This document shows positions 32,870 through 40,914 of a stretch of 44,717 bases of DNA, one piece after another. This DNA is from Deltaproteobacteria bacterium (GTDB lineage: Bacteria > Desulfobacterota > Syntrophia > Syntrophales > UBA2210): NCBI GenBank assembly GCA_016934695.1, contig JAFGSH010000089.1, forward strand, positions 1-44,717. The letters run 5' to 3'. Under the pieces are notes generated by a model that did no database searches, was not told the DNA's origin, and saw only the letters and a list, made by a program, of their open reading frames with translations. Numbering within the stretch: position 1 is the first letter of the stretch; each line of letters starts with the position of its first letter. The position numbers and the translations under genes are program-made.

Positions 32870-33018
32870 GTGGGAACGAACGACTGCGCCTAAGAGCGGA
32901 TAGTAACGGCAGCTGCAACGCCTGAAGGCCGAACATCGGAAAGATTCAGGGGATGATCCCGGTATCTCCCCGGTTCGAATCGCCTTTGAACGTGCAGCCC
33001 GTGAGGGAGGTGGGTTGA

Positions 33019-33903
33019 GTGGATCAGGCCGGAGCAATCAGAGAAATAATGAGAGAGGGTGCACCGTTGGTAATGAGGCGAAAGAAGAGCCATGATGACA
33101 CCCGCGTTATCGCCGTTACCAGCGGTAAGGGGGGTGTCGGAAAGACGAATATAACGGCAAACTTCGCATACCTCCTTTCGAGGATGGGGAAGAAGGCACT
33201 GCTGCTCGACGCAGATGCAGGGTTGGCCAACATCGATGTGATCCTGGGGATCACCCCGAACTATAACCTTTGTCATGTCCTTCGCGGTGAGAAGACCCTG
33301 TCGGAGGTCATTGTCAACGGTCCGGGGGGAATCAAGATCCTGCCGTCCGCATCGGGGATTCAGGAGATGGCCGAGTTGTCAAAGGGGCACAAGCTGACCC
33401 TCCTGGATGAATTGGACGGGCTGGATGAAGATATTGATTTCATGTTGATCGACACGGCGGCGGGCATTACCGGCAACGTCATGTATTTTAACATGGCGGC
33501 CAAGGAGGTGATCGTGGTTGTCTCGACCGAGCCGACGTCGCTGACGGACGCCTACGCCCTGATCAAGATACTGTGTCAGGCGTACAGGACCCAGCGTTTC
33601 ATGCTCCTCGTCAATATGGCGAAGGATTCGACAGAGGCCAAGGAGGTGTACCTGCGGCTGAATAATGCGACGAATCATTTCCTCAGTCTTCCCATCGAGT
33701 ATCTGGGGTATATCCCCTATGATCAGGATGTTCCGAAGGCGGTGAAGAAACAGAGACTGCTGGTGGAGAGCTTCCCCGATTCGAAGGCGACCAGGAGCAT
33801 GGCAGAGATCGTCGAAAAGCTGTGCCGAAGGCGACCGGAGGGATATGAGAACGGAACGATTAAATTCTTCGACAGATCCGTCGTGGAAAACAATGGTCGA
33901 TAG
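33019..33903 (+). CDS. flhG: MinD-like ATPase FlhG (FleN/YlxH)
   Basis: 294 residues from a GTG at 33019 with GGAGG 8 bases upstream. FlhG limits flagellar number. The first residues MDQAGAIRE carry the DQAxxLR-type motif that stimulates the FlhF GTPase, which supports this start. The deviant Walker A is TSGKGGVGKTN (35-44), followed by LLLDADAGLANIDVILG and the LIDTAAG switch. It overlaps fliA by 59 bases. Confidence 0.95.
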   Translation: MDQAGAIREIMREGAPLVMRRKKSHDDTRVIAVTSGKGGVGKTNITANFAYLLSRMGKKALLLDADAGLANIDVILGITPNYNLCHVLRGEKTLSEVIVNGPGGIKILPSASGIQEMAELSKGHKLTLLDELDGLDEDIDFMLIDTAAGITGNVMYFNMAAKEVIVVVSTEPTSLTDAYALIKILCQAYRTQRFMLLVNMAKDSTEAKEVYLRLNNATNHFLSLPIEYLGYIPYDQDVPKAVKKQRLLVESFPDSKATRSMAEIVEKLCRRRPEGYENGTIKFFDRSVVENNGR

Positions 33904-34618
33904 CAAAGAGCGTGAAAGATTGATCATCAAGTACGTGCCTCTCGTCAAGAATATTGTCGGAAGGATTGCCATGAGGCTGCCCAGTCACGTGGGAAAGGAT
34001 GACCTCGTCAATGCCGGGATCATCGGACTGATGTCGGCTATTGAGAAGTTTGATGAAACCAGGAATGTGCTCTTCGAGACATACGCAGGATTCCGGATCC
34101 GGGGAGCCATCCTGGACGAGCTCCGATCGAGGGATATCGTCTCACGGTCCGACAGGAACAAGGAGGCGCGGCTGGAGGAGGCCTTTGAGGCGGTGCAACG
34201 GGAACTCGGGAGACATCCGACCGATGAAGAGGTTGCCGAGTACCTCGAGATGCCGCTTGACGACTACTATAAGCTGTTGAACGAGGCAAAGGGGGTTTCC
34301 ATCTTGAGCAGTGATAATCTCCCTCCCGATTACTGTGAGGCGCATACCCACGATGAGGTGCTGGCGAAGATCGATGAAAATAATCCCTTTGCTCTCATTA
34401 CGCAGGACGAGTTGAAAGAGACGTTGAAGGATGCCATAGAGGCCCTTCCCGAAAAGGAGGGTATGGTCCTTGCGCTCTATTACTACGAGGAGTTAACGTT
34501 AAAGGAGATAGGATTGGTCCTGGAACTGTCGGAGTCGCGAATCTCCCAGCTTCACTCCCAGGCGATACTGAGACTGAAGAACAACTTGAAGAAGTTGAGA
34601 TATGATAACACCACCTAG
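33845..34618 (+). CDS. fliA: Flagellar sigma factor FliA (sigma-28)
   Basis: 257 residues. Directs RNA polymerase to late flagellar promoters. Region 2 has IIKYVPLVKNIVGRIAMRLP and FETYAGFRIRGAILDELRS; region 3 has RHPTDEEVAEYL; region 4 ends with YYYEELTLKEIGLVLELSES followed by RISQLHSQAI. The ATG at 33845 lies inside flhG; the ATG at 33893 (MVDSKERERL) is also possible. Its anti-sigma factor FlgM is at 43322, and at least two strong sigma-28 promoters are in the window. Confidence 0.96.
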   Translation: MRTERLNSSTDPSWKTMVDSKERERLIIKYVPLVKNIVGRIAMRLPSHVGKDDLVNAGIIGLMSAIEKFDETRNVLFETYAGFRIRGAILDELRSRDIVSRSDRNKEARLEEAFEAVQRELGRHPTDEEVAEYLEMPLDDYYKLLNEAKGVSILSSDNLPPDYCEAHTHDEVLAKIDENNPFALITQDELKETLKDAIEALPEKEGMVLALYYYEELTLKEIGLVLELSESRISQLHSQAILRLKNNLKKLRYDNTT

Positions 34619-35063
34619 CAACGGTGTTCCCACCGGATGGTACAGAAAGATGCTGGCAGCCGTATGCCTGTGCCTTGCAATATGTGCAAGCAGCGGTGCA
34701 TACGGGGGGGAGACCCGTGAGGGGGGATCGACGATCGGCGATTCCGGAGGGGAGGCCTCCATCGGAGCCGTTTCGGCCGGAGGAGACTTCGAACGGCTTG
34801 ATGATTTTGTTGTGCGCCTCCCGGACGACCAGAAGAAGGGAAAGATCCTGGTGTGCTCCGTGACCGTGCAGTTGAACCGCGGGATGAGGCTGCCGGAGGA
34901 GAGGGCCGGGCTCCGCAAGATCATATACACGGTATTGAAGGAGCGATCGGGTGCGACCGTTCTCGAAAGGGCGCTCAGAGAAGAGATCAAGGTCAGGCTG
35001 AACGGGTATATGGGTGAAGAAAGGGTGCACAGTGTGTATCTTACGAAATTCGTCGTATTGTAA
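34602..35063 (+). CDS. Secreted FliL-domain protein (second FliL)
   Basis: 153 residues. Unlike the FliL at 24178 it begins with a signal peptide (KMLAAVCLCLAICASSGAYG, residues 16-35) and has a Gly-rich linker before a C-terminal FliL-type domain: ILVCSVTVQLN, then a helix RKIIYTVLKER, REEIKVRLNGYM and the closing strand VHSVYLTKFVVL, parallel to VYFTEFLIQ of FliL. It may be periplasmic or lipid-free exported. It overlaps fliA by 17 bases. A role beside FliL at the stator is inference. Confidence 0.78.
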   Translation: MITPPSNGVPTGWYRKMLAAVCLCLAICASSGAYGGETREGGSTIGDSGGEASIGAVSAGGDFERLDDFVVRLPDDQKKGKILVCSVTVQLNRGMRLPEERAGLRKIIYTVLKERSGATVLERALREEIKVRLNGYMGEERVHSVYLTKFVVL

Positions 35064-35112
35064 AACCGGGAAAATGGTGCCAAGATCAGACAAAAAACGG
35101 GAGGAGATGTCG

Positions 35113-35886
35113 ATGGTTGCCCGGCGCCGGGAGACAGGGGATACCGAGGATTTCTTTAGGGGACTGGAGGAGGAGTTCGAATCAACCTTTGGAGAGCTTA
35201 TCCCCGGGATCATCCACGACTTTGCCAGTCCTCTCAATGGGATCCTGGGCCGTTCCGAGCTCTTGGAGAGACGGATGGAAAAGACCCTTGAACGCATAGC
35301 TGAGAACGGCAACAACAGTGCGGACAGCGATCTTATGGAGAACTTCAAGAGGATACACGGTGATGCCGGGCTGCTTGCAAAAGAGGCGAACCGCCTCTTT
35401 GATCTGTTCAACAGCGTGACGGGAAAGTTTCGCACGCTGAAGGATACCACCGTGCAGGAGATCAATCTATCCGATCTCGTTGAGGCCGAGATGGCGTTCC
35501 TTCGATTCTACCCGGACGTCAAGCACGATATCGAACGTGAACTGACCCTGGACCGGGAAGTTCCGGAGGTGATGGGGGTGAGGGCCGATTATTCCATCGC
35601 CCTGTCGGCGGTCATCAAACATTCGGTTGATGCGATGAAAGACAGTAAAATAAAGAAACTTGTCGTCACCACCGGGTACGATGACTCACATGTCTATATA
35701 AAGATCGAGGATACAGGGGTTCCCGTCACAGAAGTGCAGAGAGGCGAGGTGCTCGAATCTTCCCATGCCCCGAACGGGGAAAGGGGCCTTTCCTATGCGG
35801 AGTCTCTCCTGAGGCAACAAGGGGCTCTTCTCCAGATGACGCATGCCTCGGGAATGAATGTCACGTTGATACGGGTACCACAGTAA
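35113..35886 (+). CDS. Histidine kinase-like protein with degenerate ATP-binding domain
   Basis: 257 residues from the ATG at 35113, which has GGAGG 8 bases upstream; earlier in-frame starts (35014, 35074) overlap the FliL-like gene or lack a good ribosome site. No membrane segment. The dimerisation/phosphotransfer helix has a normal H-box, HDFASPLNGILG with His35. The ATPase-like domain is damaged: the N-box Asn is His in VIKHSVDAM, the G1 box reads DTGVPV instead of DxGxG, and the G2 box reads GERGLS. It may therefore be a phosphotransferase (compare ChpT) rather than a kinase, and could feed the NtrC-type regulator, which has no adjacent kinase. That link is inference. Confidence 0.72.
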   Translation: MVARRRETGDTEDFFRGLEEEFESTFGELIPGIIHDFASPLNGILGRSELLERRMEKTLERIAENGNNSADSDLMENFKRIHGDAGLLAKEANRLFDLFNSVTGKFRTLKDTTVQEINLSDLVEAEMAFLRFYPDVKHDIERELTLDREVPEVMGVRADYSIALSAVIKHSVDAMKDSKIKKLVVTTGYDDSHVYIKIEDTGVPVTEVQRGEVLESSHAPNGERGLSYAESLLRQQGALLQMTHASGMNVTLIRVPQ

Positions 35887-35909
35887 CTGGTTGAAAAATC
35901 AGAGCCCCG

Positions 35910-36054
35910 GATCGGGCGGCCCCCTTTCATCTGCGCCTCACGGATCCGTTTTCGACGGGGCTTCCGCCCGATCGGAGTTAAAGAATACGGCGGATTATGA
36001 CGATACAACGGATAAAGGATACGGTGATCAACCCCTTTGATCCTTTCTCCGAAA
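35910..36054 (+). other. Structured gap between the kinase-like gene and the small charged gene
   Basis: GATCGGGCGG (35910-35919) pairs with CCGCCCGATC (35964-35973) over a 44-base loop. Downstream, GATCAA-CCCCT-TTGATC forms a compact stem (about 36026-36042). Between them TAAAGAAT-N12-GACGATAC (35979-36006) faintly resembles a sigma-28 promoter with one extra spacer base. No gene is seen in this gap. Confidence 0.35.
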
Positions 36055-36069
36055 AGAGGTGCAGGCGGT

Positions 36070-36375
36070 ATGGTCAGATCGCTTGATGTGCAGCAGGTAC
36101 TCTTACAGTCCAATGCGGTTGAGCGTGTCCAGCAGGCGCAGCAACAGCATGGCGACGCCCAGCAGAGGCACTTCCAGGCCCAGCTGGTCGAAGAGAGGAG
36201 AGAGCTGCGTGAGAAGGTGAAAGACCCCGAAGAATCCGAGCGCCTTATGATCCGGGAAGAAGACAGACGGGAACAGCGGGAAGGAGCCCGGGAACGGGAC
36301 GGGGCGGAGAAGGATACACGAGAAGACGACGCCGATACCGGTGAATCTGAGGGAACGATAGATATAAGGGTGTAG
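36070..36375 (+). CDS. Small charged helical protein of unknown function
   Basis: 101 residues from the ATG at 36070 (GCAGGCGG upstream); an in-frame TTG at 36037 lies in a predicted stem and is less likely. Gln-rich near the start (VQQAQQQHGDAQQRHFQAQ), then almost entirely Glu, Arg, Asp and Lys, so probably a long single helix. No family recognised. It ends one base before the DUF2802 gene, which supports a real operon member. Confidence 0.6.
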   Translation: MVRSLDVQQVLLQSNAVERVQQAQQQHGDAQQRHFQAQLVEERRELREKVKDPEESERLMIREEDRREQREGARERDGAEKDTREDDADTGESEGTIDIRV

Positions 36376-36376
36376 G

Positions 36377-36853
36377 ATGACCGTAGAGTTCATGGTAGGA
36401 CTTCAAATCCTTGCAGATATAGCGCTCTTTCTTTCCATTCTGTTTCTTATCTGGGCGGTAAGCCGTGAAAGGAACAGGAGATCTCCGGGAGTGGATGCGG
36501 AGACACTCTCTGAATTCAAGCGATTGATTGAAGATTCCCGGAGTGCTTCGGATCATCTTTCCCAGGCGTTGCAAGAAGTGAAAGGGATCGCGTCCGCCCT
36601 TGATGAACGGGAGAGGCGGTTGAAAGTTCGTGCAGGAGAGCCGGAGACCGGGTCCGGGCGCCGGAAATCGCCGGGCAGTGGACGCGGAGAGAAGTATGAG
36701 GATGTCGTGAAGATGGCCAGGCACGGTCTGGCCGAAAAGGAGATAGCGGATACACTGAATCTAACCGAAGGGGAGATATCCCTCATCCTGGATCTCCATC
36801 GAAGAAAGAATGAACATTCTGCCCACCGCACCAGCACCTCGTGCAGTACATGA
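36377..36853 (+). CDS. DUF2802 family membrane protein
   Basis: 158 residues. An N-terminal membrane helix (IALFLSILFLIWAV, residues 15-28), a charged coiled coil (about 40-80) and a C-terminal domain VVKMARHGLAEKEIADTLNL followed by TEGEISLILDL. That last part looks like a DUF2802-type helix-turn-helix and is the family hallmark. DUF2802 genes are common in flagellar clusters; the function is unknown. It overlaps the FliK-like gene by 44 bases. Confidence 0.75.
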   Translation: MTVEFMVGLQILADIALFLSILFLIWAVSRERNRRSPGVDAETLSEFKRLIEDSRSASDHLSQALQEVKGIASALDERERRLKVRAGEPETGSGRRKSPGSGRGEKYEDVVKMARHGLAEKEIADTLNLTEGEISLILDLHRRKNEHSAHRTSTSCST

Positions 36854-37958
36854 CCTGCTACACATCTCGAAAACAGCAGAATCGCTGCCCCCGCTTTCCG
36901 TTGGCGAGGTCGTGGAAGCGACGGTTGTGGAAGGCTCCCGCCTGGGGAAAGCTCTGATTTCTCTTAAAAACAGTACCATTGTGGCGGATTCGAAGGTGCC
37001 GCTTGCAAAGGGAGAAACGATTGCGGTGCGTGTCACGCAGCTCCATCCCGGGGTCGTTCTTCGAGTTCTGCACGGCGGGATGGCGGAGAGGGCCGGATTG
37101 TCCGATCATCTGGGATTGTACCGCGCGCGTCCGGAAGCCCTCTCCGATCTGCTCGTGGAGGGGACCGCCCGGTTCAGCGCCGAACAATTGGGAGAGCTGG
37201 CGGCGCATCTTGGGAAGAAGGAGGTGGAACTCCTCCAGGATCTGTTCAGGTCTCTCATATTCTCCAGGGAGAGCCTCAAGAACCCCCTTTTCTTCAGAGA
37301 GTATGTCCACACCCTCGGCTACCTGATGGAACACACCCTCGGGGAGGCGCTCAAGAGAAGGTTGGGGAGGGCGGACCACCTCAGGGATGCCTCGCAGAGC
37401 CTCAAGGGACTCCTGACGAGGGTATTGGACCGGCTGCAGTCCCTGCCGGAGATCAGAAATCATCTTCCCGCAGCGGAAAGGCTTGCCGGATTTGTCCGCT
37501 CATCTCTCCAGGTCATCGATTCTCATCAGGTCATCAATTATCTGTTCCAGGAGCATGACGGCGCGTATATGTTTCAGGTCCCTCTCCTCTTTCCGGAGAA
37601 GAGAGGCACGGCGGAGATATTCGTGAAATTCGGGGGGCGGGATTCCCGGGGCGGGGACCGCCGCGGGATGAGGACCGTCCTGTTCCTCCTGAATATGGAT
37701 GCCTTGGGAGAGATTGTTGCCGAGGCGAAGATCGAGGCGAAGAAGGTAGGCTGCATATTGCGATGCGGGGACGCGAAGAGCTGCGATTTTATGAGACCCT
37801 TTCTGGGAGAACTGGGGGAAGGGCTGGCGGCCCTGGGGTACGACATAGAGTATCTGCACTGTGTCGTGAATCAGAAGGATACCGCGGAGACGAGAGGCGC
37901 CGTGTACCGCGAATTCCAGCGCCTGTTTGCCCCGGAGGGGGTCGATGTCCTGGTGTGA
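36810..37958 (+). CDS. FliK-like protein (hook-length control family, divergent)
   Basis: 382 residues. The C-terminal part (about 240-375) follows the FliK C-terminal layout: YMFQVPLLFPEKRGTAEIFV, then VLFLLNMDALGEIVAEAKIE and a late VGCILRCGDAK strand. There is no repetitive ruler region and no signal peptide. Residues about 30-90 contain beta-rich sequence (VGEVVEATVVEGSRLGKALI). It sits beside an FlhB C-terminal homologue, as fliK-like genes do in other flagellar loci. It is distinct from the main FliK at 17417. Function not established. Confidence 0.65.
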   Translation: MNILPTAPAPRAVHDLLHISKTAESLPPLSVGEVVEATVVEGSRLGKALISLKNSTIVADSKVPLAKGETIAVRVTQLHPGVVLRVLHGGMAERAGLSDHLGLYRARPEALSDLLVEGTARFSAEQLGELAAHLGKKEVELLQDLFRSLIFSRESLKNPLFFREYVHTLGYLMEHTLGEALKRRLGRADHLRDASQSLKGLLTRVLDRLQSLPEIRNHLPAAERLAGFVRSSLQVIDSHQVINYLFQEHDGAYMFQVPLLFPEKRGTAEIFVKFGGRDSRGGDRRGMRTVLFLLNMDALGEIVAEAKIEAKKVGCILRCGDAKSCDFMRPFLGELGEGLAALGYDIEYLHCVVNQKDTAETRGAVYREFQRLFAPEGVDVLV

Positions 37959-38030
37959 AGGCGTGGGATACGGTGGTGCCGGAGCCTCGTCAACTCGGTA
38001 TGGCGTGGAAAGACGGAGAGGGAGGGATCG

Positions 38031-38321
38031 ATGAGTAAGAACAGAAAGGAACCCGCTGTTGCAGCCGCCCTCGAATATGACGAGACAAGGGACTCCGCCC
38101 CGAAGGTTACCGCCCGGGGGAGGGGGATCACCGCCGAAAAGATTATAGGACTTGCCAAGAAACATGGCATTCCGATCAAAGAAGATCCCGCACTGGCGCA
38201 GATCCTGAGCCGGCTCGATATCGATGACCAGATCCCCGTCGAGCTGTATCGGGCCGTCGCCGAGATACTGGCCTTTGTCTACTCGCTCAATGAGCGGTAC
38301 CGGAGAACACCTGAGAGGTAG
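38031..38321 (+). CDS. FlhB C-terminal domain homologue (FhlX/FlhB2-like)
   Basis: 96 residues corresponding only to the cytoplasmic C-terminal part of FlhB: VAAALEYDETRDSAPKVTAR, then GITAEKIIGLAKKHGIPI and PVELYRAVAEILAFVYSLN. It starts after the self-cleavage site, so the NPTH motif is absent. FlhB-like fragments of this kind can substitute for cleaved FlhB C-domain in some bacteria. The main flhB is at 28603. Confidence 0.88.
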   Translation: MSKNRKEPAVAAALEYDETRDSAPKVTARGRGITAEKIIGLAKKHGIPIKEDPALAQILSRLDIDDQIPVELYRAVAEILAFVYSLNERYRRTPER

Positions 38322-38624
38322 CGATGGCGGCACTGAATCGATCGGGAACCCCGTTCGATCCGGCCGCGTGGGAAAAATTTTCCCGATATGACAGCACCCC
38401 CTCTCCGCCGCGCCGCCGGATCCGGAGCATGGGACCTGCAAGGGTGCAGCCTCCTCTCCCGATCGCTCCGAGAGAACGGACACAAGGGCAGGACACCGCG
38501 GCGAGCCATTCTTTGTGCTTACAATACGTTAGAATCTTTAAGGCCGATTCGCGCCGACACCGCCGGCATCCCGGAGGGCCCTCCACCGATCCGCGCCAGT
38601 TTTAGCCGCCCTCTTCCTCCTTTG
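38322..38624 (+). other. Gap upstream of flgF with a doubtful small gene and a perfect palindrome
   Basis: An ATG at 38324, two bases after the previous stop, opens a 93-codon frame to 38605, but its Arg/Pro-rich product resembles no family and an overlapping frame is also open, so coding is doubtful. GGGAAAA-A-TTTTCCC (38370-38384) is a perfect palindrome. The gap ends at the sigma-54 promoter at 38625. Confidence 0.4.
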
Positions 38625-38640
38625 TGGCACGCAACTTGCG
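38625..38640 (+). promoter_or_regulatory. Consensus sigma-54 promoter for flgF-flgJ
   Basis: TGGCACGCAACTTGCG matches the TGGCACG-N4-TTGC consensus at every fixed position with exact spacing. The flgF ATG is 33 bases downstream. This is the best sigma-54 site in the window. Confidence 0.9.
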
Positions 38641-38672
38641 AGGCAGTACTTACGAGAAAGGCGGTATGAACC

Positions 38673-39380
38673 ATGATCAGTGGAAGCGGCATCAAGACAA
38701 TGGTCTATGCGGCGATGCGGCAGGAGGAACGGCTCGAAAGTGCCACGCACAATATCGCCAATGCCGACACCGCGGGTTTCAAGGCGGAACAGCTCCGTTT
38801 CCTTGAAAAGATCACCGGAGAGGGGTCCACCGGAAGATCGGCGATGACGATCGATTATACCCAGGGAGGGCTGCACAAGACCGGCAATGTCCTGGATCTG
38901 GCGATAGAGGGAGAGGGATTTCTTGCCGTTCAGACAAAGGACGGGATCGCCTATACCAGAGACGGAAGGGTGACGCTCAACGAGAGCGGAGAACTGATGT
39001 CCCTTGCGGGCGAGCATGTCCTCAACAGGGACGGAAAGAAGATCACCGTCTCGGGGAACGATGTCCAGATCAGCGGGACGGGTACGGTGCGTGTGGACGG
39101 CACTGAGATCGACACCCTCAAGATCGTACGGTTTCAGGACCCGTCCGCCCTCGTTAAGCTCAACGCACGGCTCTACCGTGACCCCGTCAACAGGGCAGGC
39201 GCCCGGGAAGATGAGGCCTCACAGATCAAATCCGGATATCTGGAGCTTTCCAATGTGCAGGTCGTGCGGGAGATGGTTGGGATGATCAATATACAGCGTA
39301 CCTTCGAATCGTACCAGAAGGCGATTCAGACGATAGAAGATCAGAACGAGGCGTCGACAAGCCGCATCGGGAGACTGTAA
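38673..39380 (+). CDS. flgF: Flagellar proximal rod protein FlgF
   Basis: 235 residues. Rod subunit with the axial N-motif ESATHNIANADTAGFKAEQ, the central LDLAIEGEGFLAVQTKDG and the C-terminal SNVQVVREMVGMINIQRTFE. First gene after a consensus sigma-54 promoter and followed by flgG, as usual. Confidence 0.96.
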   Translation: MISGSGIKTMVYAAMRQEERLESATHNIANADTAGFKAEQLRFLEKITGEGSTGRSAMTIDYTQGGLHKTGNVLDLAIEGEGFLAVQTKDGIAYTRDGRVTLNESGELMSLAGEHVLNRDGKKITVSGNDVQISGTGTVRVDGTEIDTLKIVRFQDPSALVKLNARLYRDPVNRAGAREDEASQIKSGYLELSNVQVVREMVGMINIQRTFESYQKAIQTIEDQNEASTSRIGRL

Positions 39381-39398
39381 CAGAAAGGGAGGAATGAG

Positions 39399-40181
39399 AT
39401 GATACGGGCGCTATGGACGGCCGCAAACGGCATGGAGGCACAGCAGATTACCCAGGACGTGATCGCGAATAACCTGGCCAATATCAACACCGTGGGGTTC
39501 AAAAAGGCGCGAGCCGACTTCCAGGATCTGATGTATCAGGTACTTACGAAATCGGGGGCCGAGACAACCGGCGGGAGCCAGTTGCCGGTGGGGATCGAGA
39601 TCGGCATGGGGGTGAAACCGGTGGCCATTCAAAAGATGTTCACCCAGGGTGATTACATGCAGACGGACAATCACTTCGATCTGGCCATAGAAGGGGACGG
39701 TTTCTTCCAGATCGATGACAACGGAACGACCGTGTACAGCCGCGCGGGGAGCTTCAAGACCGACAAGGACGGCGTGCTGTGCAACTCCGAGGGGCTCAAG
39801 CTGCTCCCCGAGATAACCATCCCTGCGGAGATGGTCAACTTTACCGTCGACAGCGGCGGGACATGGACGGCGACCGACGAGAGCGGGGTATCACTGGCAA
39901 GCGGAAGGATCGAGCTCGCCAAGTTCATCAATCCCGCCGGGCTGACCAGCCTGGGGAGAAACCTCTACGGTACGACGGATGCTTCGGGGGACGCTACCAC
40001 CGGCAATCCCGGAGAAGCGGGGTTCGGCACCGTCTCTCAGAACTTTCTGGAGATGTCCAACGTCAACGTCGTGGATGAGATGGTCAAGATGATTGTGGGG
40101 CAGCGGGCGTATGAGATCAACTCCAAGGCGATCCAGACGGCCGATTCGATGATGCAGATGGTGAACAACCTCAAGAGGTAA
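39399..40181 (+). CDS. flgG: Flagellar distal rod protein FlgG
   Basis: 260 residues, the family's typical length. The start MIRALWTAANGMEAQQITQD and VIANNLANINTVGFKKARAD are diagnostic; the C-terminus has MSNVNVVDEMVKMIVGQRAY. FlgG forms the drive-shaft part that passes through the P and L rings. Confidence 0.98.
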   Translation: MIRALWTAANGMEAQQITQDVIANNLANINTVGFKKARADFQDLMYQVLTKSGAETTGGSQLPVGIEIGMGVKPVAIQKMFTQGDYMQTDNHFDLAIEGDGFFQIDDNGTTVYSRAGSFKTDKDGVLCNSEGLKLLPEITIPAEMVNFTVDSGGTWTATDESGVSLASGRIELAKFINPAGLTSLGRNLYGTTDASGDATTGNPGEAGFGTVSQNFLEMSNVNVVDEMVKMIVGQRAYEINSKAIQTADSMMQMVNNLKR

Positions 40182-40195
40182 CGGAGGCGGTACCG

Positions 40196-40912
40196 GTGAA
40201 CATGCATAAGGCGGCATTGATTGCAGGCATCGCATGTCTGGTCCTTTTCGGCAGTTGCCTGTCGGTTGCTGCAGGAGTGATCAAAGGGGAGACGATAGAA
40301 GAGGCGGTCAGGGCCTATGTTGAGAAAAACATATTCTGGCCGAATGGCACGGTGCGGGTGGAATTCCCCGACAGGGTATCCGATGCAGACCTGCCGGGAG
40401 AAGAGATCGCCTGCCGGGTCCGGGGTAAGAGGAATGAAGATTTTATCGGAAACACCGCGTTTACCGTCAAGTTCTACGAGGATGGAACACTTCTCGGGGA
40501 ACAGACCGTCCGGGCACGATTAGAGGTGCTGATGGATGTGGTGGTCAGCTCACGCTCCCTCAACCGGAATACCGTTATTGAACGGGGTGACGTCAGATTG
40601 GTCAAGCGGTGGTTTGTCCGCCCCCCGCGCAATGTCATCGTATCCCTCGATAATGCCGTGGGGAAGAAACTGCGTTCCAGTATCAAACCCAATACCGAGA
40701 TTACCGGAAACATGGTGGAAGAGGTTCCGGTGGTGCGGAAGGGGAAACCGGTCAGGATCGTCATCGAGAGCGGCCTGATGGGGGTAACGACCATCGGGAT
40801 GTCGGAGCAGGATGGGATGCTCGGCGAATTGATCAAGGTCAGAAATGTGTCGTCCCAAAAGATAATCTATGCCAGGGTTACGGACACGTCCCTGGTGGAG
40901 GTGGAGTTTTAG
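40196..40912 (+). CDS. flgA: P-ring assembly chaperone FlgA
   Basis: 238 residues from a GTG at 40196, with GGAGG 8 bases upstream. A signal peptide (AALIAGIACLVLFGSCLSVAAG) exports it to the periplasm, where FlgA helps FlgI form the P ring. The C-terminal half is a SAF-type domain (LNRNTVIERGDVRLVKRW, later GKPVRIVIESGLMGVTTIG). Confidence 0.94.
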   Translation: MNMHKAALIAGIACLVLFGSCLSVAAGVIKGETIEEAVRAYVEKNIFWPNGTVRVEFPDRVSDADLPGEEIACRVRGKRNEDFIGNTAFTVKFYEDGTLLGEQTVRARLEVLMDVVVSSRSLNRNTVIERGDVRLVKRWFVRPPRNVIVSLDNAVGKKLRSSIKPNTEITGNMVEEVPVVRKGKPVRIVIESGLMGVTTIGMSEQDGMLGELIKVRNVSSQKIIYARVTDTSLVEVEF

Positions 40913-40914
40913 AT

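Noticed and set aside
32870..33018. Promoter or small gene in the 149-base flhF-flhG gap
   Set aside because: No sigma-54 or sigma-28 pattern and no frame with a ribosome site was found; only a weak GGGGA/TCCCC stem is visible.
38324..38605. 93-codon open frame directly after the FlhB-like gene, as a confident gene
   Set aside because: Position and a GAGAGG ribosome-like site favour it, but the Arg/Pro-rich product matches nothing and another frame is open over the same bases. Kept only as part of the gap description.
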